Shown: positions 62,039-64,000 of the stretch, one piece after another | Numbering within the stretch: position 1 is the stretch's first letter | How the letters are laid out: each line of letters starts with the position of its first letter | Source: Klebsiella quasipneumoniae subsp. quasipneumoniae | GTDB lineage: Bacteria; Pseudomonadota; Gammaproteobacteria; Enterobacterales; Enterobacteriaceae | DNA length: 64,000 nucleotides | NCBI RefSeq assembly: GCF_020525925.1 | Contig: NZ_CP084876.1 | Coordinates: 3,472,001 to 3,536,000, forward strand | Direction of reading: 5' to 3' | Notes under the pieces: generated by a model | What the model was told of the DNA's origin: nothing | What the model saw: only the letters and a program-made list of their open reading frames with translations | The model's database searches: none | Made by a program: the position numbers and the translations under genes

Positions 62039-62884
62039 TCAGCCTTGTCTTGCACGCTGGATATCGCGCACTCGCTGCTTTTCTGCGCGGGCCATCAAAT
62101 ACCAGGCGATAAAACCAACAACGCCGACCACGCCGAGGATGAGCGTCGCCAGGGCGTTAATCTCCGGGTTGACCCCCATGCGCACGCTGGAGAAGACCAG
62201 CATCGGCAAGGTCGTGGCCCCGGGACCGGAGACAAAGCTGGCGATCACCAGGTCATCCAGCGACAGCGTGAAGGCCAGCAGCCAGCCGGAGATCACCGCT
62301 GGCATAATCATCGGCAGCGTGATGACGAAGAAGACCTTCAGCGGCGCGGCGCCCAGATCCATCGCCGCCTCTTCGATCGAGTGGTCCAGCTCACGCAGGC
62401 GCGAGGAGATCACCACCGCCACGTAGGCGGTACAGAAGGTGACGTGCGCCAGCCAGATGGTCAGCATCCCGCGATCCGACGGCCAGCCGATGGCATGTCC
62501 CAGCGCCACGAACAGCAGCAGCAGCGAGAGCCCGGTGATCACGTCCGGCATGACCAGCGGCGCGGTGATCATAAACGCGAAGCCGTTGGAGCCGCGAAAA
62601 CGTCCAAAGCGCACCATCACCACCGCGGCGATGGTGCCAAGGATCGCCGCCGCCGTCGCCGCGCAGGCGGCGATAGTCAGGCTGAGCCCCACCGCGCTCA
62701 TCATCGCGTCATCGTGGAACAGCTCGCTATACCAGCGCGTTGACCACCCGGCCCAGACCGTCACCAGCTTTGAGCTATTGAAGGAGTAGATCACCAGCAT
62801 CAGCATCGGGGCATAGAGGAAGGTGAACCCGAGCACGAGGATCAGAATGCGCCACGGCGAGCGTACTACCGGCAAGTCGTTCAT
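62039..62884 (-). CDS. potI: PotI, putrescine ABC transporter permease
   Basis: PotI and PotH form the membrane channel of the PotFGHI putrescine importer. The 281-residue product has about six hydrophobic segments and the EAA loop EAAMDLGAAPLKVFFVITLP. Its ATG overlaps the potH stop by 4 bp. It matches E. coli PotI and is followed by a terminator before ybjO. Confidence 0.95.
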   Translation of the reverse strand: MNDLPVVRSPWRILILVLGFTFLYAPMLMLVIYSFNSSKLVTVWAGWSTRWYSELFHDDAMMSAVGLSLTIAACAATAAAILGTIAAVVMVRFGRFRGSNGFAFMITAPLVMPDVITGLSLLLLFVALGHAIGWPSDRGMLTIWLAHVTFCTAYVAVVISSRLRELDHSIEEAAMDLGAAPLKVFFVITLPMIMPAVISGWLLAFTLSLDDLVIASFVSGPGATTLPMLVFSSVRMGVNPEINALATLILGVVGVVGFIAWYLMARAEKQRVRDIQRARQG

Positions 62885-63834
62885 CCCTGCTCTCCCATCT
62901 GTTTTTGCTGGTGCTTATGGAACCACATGATCGGCACGATCAGCAGCAGCAGCATGACAATCGCCACCGCCGAAGCCACCGGCCAGTCACGGTTGTTAAA
63001 GAACTCCTGCCACAGCACGCGGCCAATCATAATGCTGTCCGGCCCGCCCAGCAGCTCCGGGATCACGAACTCCCCCACCGCCGGGATAAACACCAGCATG
63101 GAGCCAGCGATAATCCCTCCTTTGGTGAGCGGAACGATCACCTGAAAGAAGGTCTTCAGCGGCCGGGCGCCGAGATCCAGCGAGGCCTCCACCAGCGAAT
63201 AGTCGATGCGGGTCAGCGCGGTGTAGATAGGCAGCACCATAAACGGCAGATAGGCATAGACGATACCGATATATACCGCCAGGTTGGTGTGCAGGATCTC
63301 CAGCGGCTGATCGATAACCCCTAGCCACAGCAGGAAGTTATTCAACACCCCGTTGCTTTTCAGCAGTCCCATCCAGGCATAGACGCGGATCAAAAACGAC
63401 GTCCACGACGGGAGGATCACCAGCAACAGCAGAATATTGCGCGTCGACGGCTTGCTGTGCGCCACCGCCCAGGCCAGCGGATAGCCCAGCAGCAGGCAGC
63501 AGAGCGTCGAGATGCCCGCCACCTGCAGCGACTGCAGATAAGCCTCAAAATAGAGCGGATCGTCGGTCAGCTGCAGGAAGTTGGCAAAGTTAAGGGTCAG
63601 CGTCAGCTGACCATCCGCCCACTCCATCAGATCGGTGTAGGGAGGGATCGCCCGCGCCATCTCGGCAAGACTTATCTTGAACACGATCAGGAACGGCAGC
63701 ATAAACAACAGGATCAGCCACAGATAGGGCAGCGCGATCACCAGCTTGCGGCCATGCGCCATCTGCAGGCGCGCCGCCCACAGCGCGAAGCCGCCCGGTT
63801 TTTTCGCCCCTGACGGGGATTCAACGGTACTCAT
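62881..63834 (-). CDS. potH: PotH, putrescine ABC transporter permease
   Basis: The 317-residue inner-membrane protein has about six hydrophobic segments and the EAA loop EASLDLGARPLKTFFQVIVP that contacts PotG. It matches E. coli PotH. It begins 10 bp after the potG stop and overlaps potI by 4 bp, showing a single polycistronic unit. Confidence 0.95.
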   Translation of the reverse strand: MSTVESPSGAKKPGGFALWAARLQMAHGRKLVIALPYLWLILLFMLPFLIVFKISLAEMARAIPPYTDLMEWADGQLTLTLNFANFLQLTDDPLYFEAYLQSLQVAGISTLCCLLLGYPLAWAVAHSKPSTRNILLLLVILPSWTSFLIRVYAWMGLLKSNGVLNNFLLWLGVIDQPLEILHTNLAVYIGIVYAYLPFMVLPIYTALTRIDYSLVEASLDLGARPLKTFFQVIVPLTKGGIIAGSMLVFIPAVGEFVIPELLGGPDSIMIGRVLWQEFFNNRDWPVASAVAIVMLLLLIVPIMWFHKHQQKQMGEQG

Positions 63835-63844
63835 CGCCCTCTCC

Positions 63845-64000
63845 TTACACCGTCAGTACAACGCAGCTGTCCGCATCCCAGCATAAACGCACCTCGTCAC
63901 CCCAGGTGGGCGTTCCTTTCCGATGGCGGTGCTCATTCTGCAGCTGGGCGCTGATCATCTGCCCGCTTTGCAGGCGCACATGGTAGATGGAGAGATCCCC
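63845..64000 (-). CDS. potG: PotG, putrescine ABC transporter ATPase, C-terminal part (cut by window edge)
   Basis: Only the last 51 codons and the stop are in the window. They encode a C-terminal TOBE-like region beginning GDLSIYHVRLQSGQMIS and ending WDADSCVVLTV, which matches the end of E. coli PotG. The ATPase motifs lie outside the window. The position directly before potH supports the call. Confidence 0.92.
   Translation of the reverse strand, partial: GDLSIYHVRLQSGQMISAQLQNEHRHRKGTPTWGDEVRLCWDADSCVVLTV

Overview
The window is a stretch of enterobacterial core chromosome, most likely Klebsiella pneumoniae or a close relative. The products match Escherichia coli K-12 proteins closely in sequence and length, and the gene order follows the E. 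coli block that runs from cmk to the pot operon. Several local differences argue against E. coli itself: a DoxX-family gene between hcr and poxB, a membrane GGDEF protein and a small DUF1471 protein between amiD and ybjP, and a two-component system between artJ and rlmC. Genes that I recall lying at these positions in E. coli (ycaC/ycaM/ycaN/ycaK, ybjX, ybjQ and the tRNA gene serW) are not here. I saw no insertion sequence, integrase, prophage, CRISPR array, rRNA or tRNA gene.

Layout. 1-4.6 kb: the end of cmk, the metalloprotease ycaL, the serC-aroA pair and the membrane gene ycaP, all on the minus strand. 4.7-11 kb: ycaO, then focA-pflB-pflA (formate channel, pyruvate formate-lyase and its activase). 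11-16.6 kb: the transporter ycaD and the DMSO reductase operon dmsABC. 16.6-25 kb: serS, rarA, lolA, ftsK and lrp, covering translation, replication restart, lipoprotein sorting, chromosome segregation and global regulation. 25.5-31.5 kb: trxB, cydDC, aat and infA. 31.5-34.8 kb: clpA, clpS and cspD; aat and clpS-clpA form two parts of the N-end rule pathway. 34.8-39.7 kb: the macAB efflux system and the OLD-family gene ybjD. 40-45 kb: aqpZ (interrupted by an amber codon), lysO, hcp-hcr and the doxX gene. 45-51.4 kb: poxB, ltaE, ybjT, ybjS and amiD. 51.4-54 kb: the GGDEF gene, the DUF1471 gene and ybjP. 54-58 kb: the arginine uptake cluster artPIQM plus artJ. 58-60.3 kb: a sensor kinase and response regulator. 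60.3-64 kb: rlmC, ybjO, potI, potH and the end of potG.

How the genes work together. A strong theme is adaptation to low oxygen. The focA, dmsA and hcp upstream regions each carry an FNR-type site. At focA and dmsA it sits exactly 41.5 bp upstream of the start point implied by a good -10 box. PoxB, CydDC, TrxB and HCP-HCR add aerobic/anaerobic redox balance and nitrosative-stress functions. A second theme is amino-acid and polyamine transport (lysO, art, pot), with a clear tandem ARG-box element upstream of artJ.

The most notable departures from a textbook chromosome are the amber codon at position 14 of aqpZ, a 222-bp higher-order tandem duplication in the FtsK linker, and a terminator-like hairpin directly against the ybjO start codon. 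The accessory signalling genes, for which I can give no specific target, are the other point of interest. I did not find a clearly new multi-gene defence or biosynthetic system.
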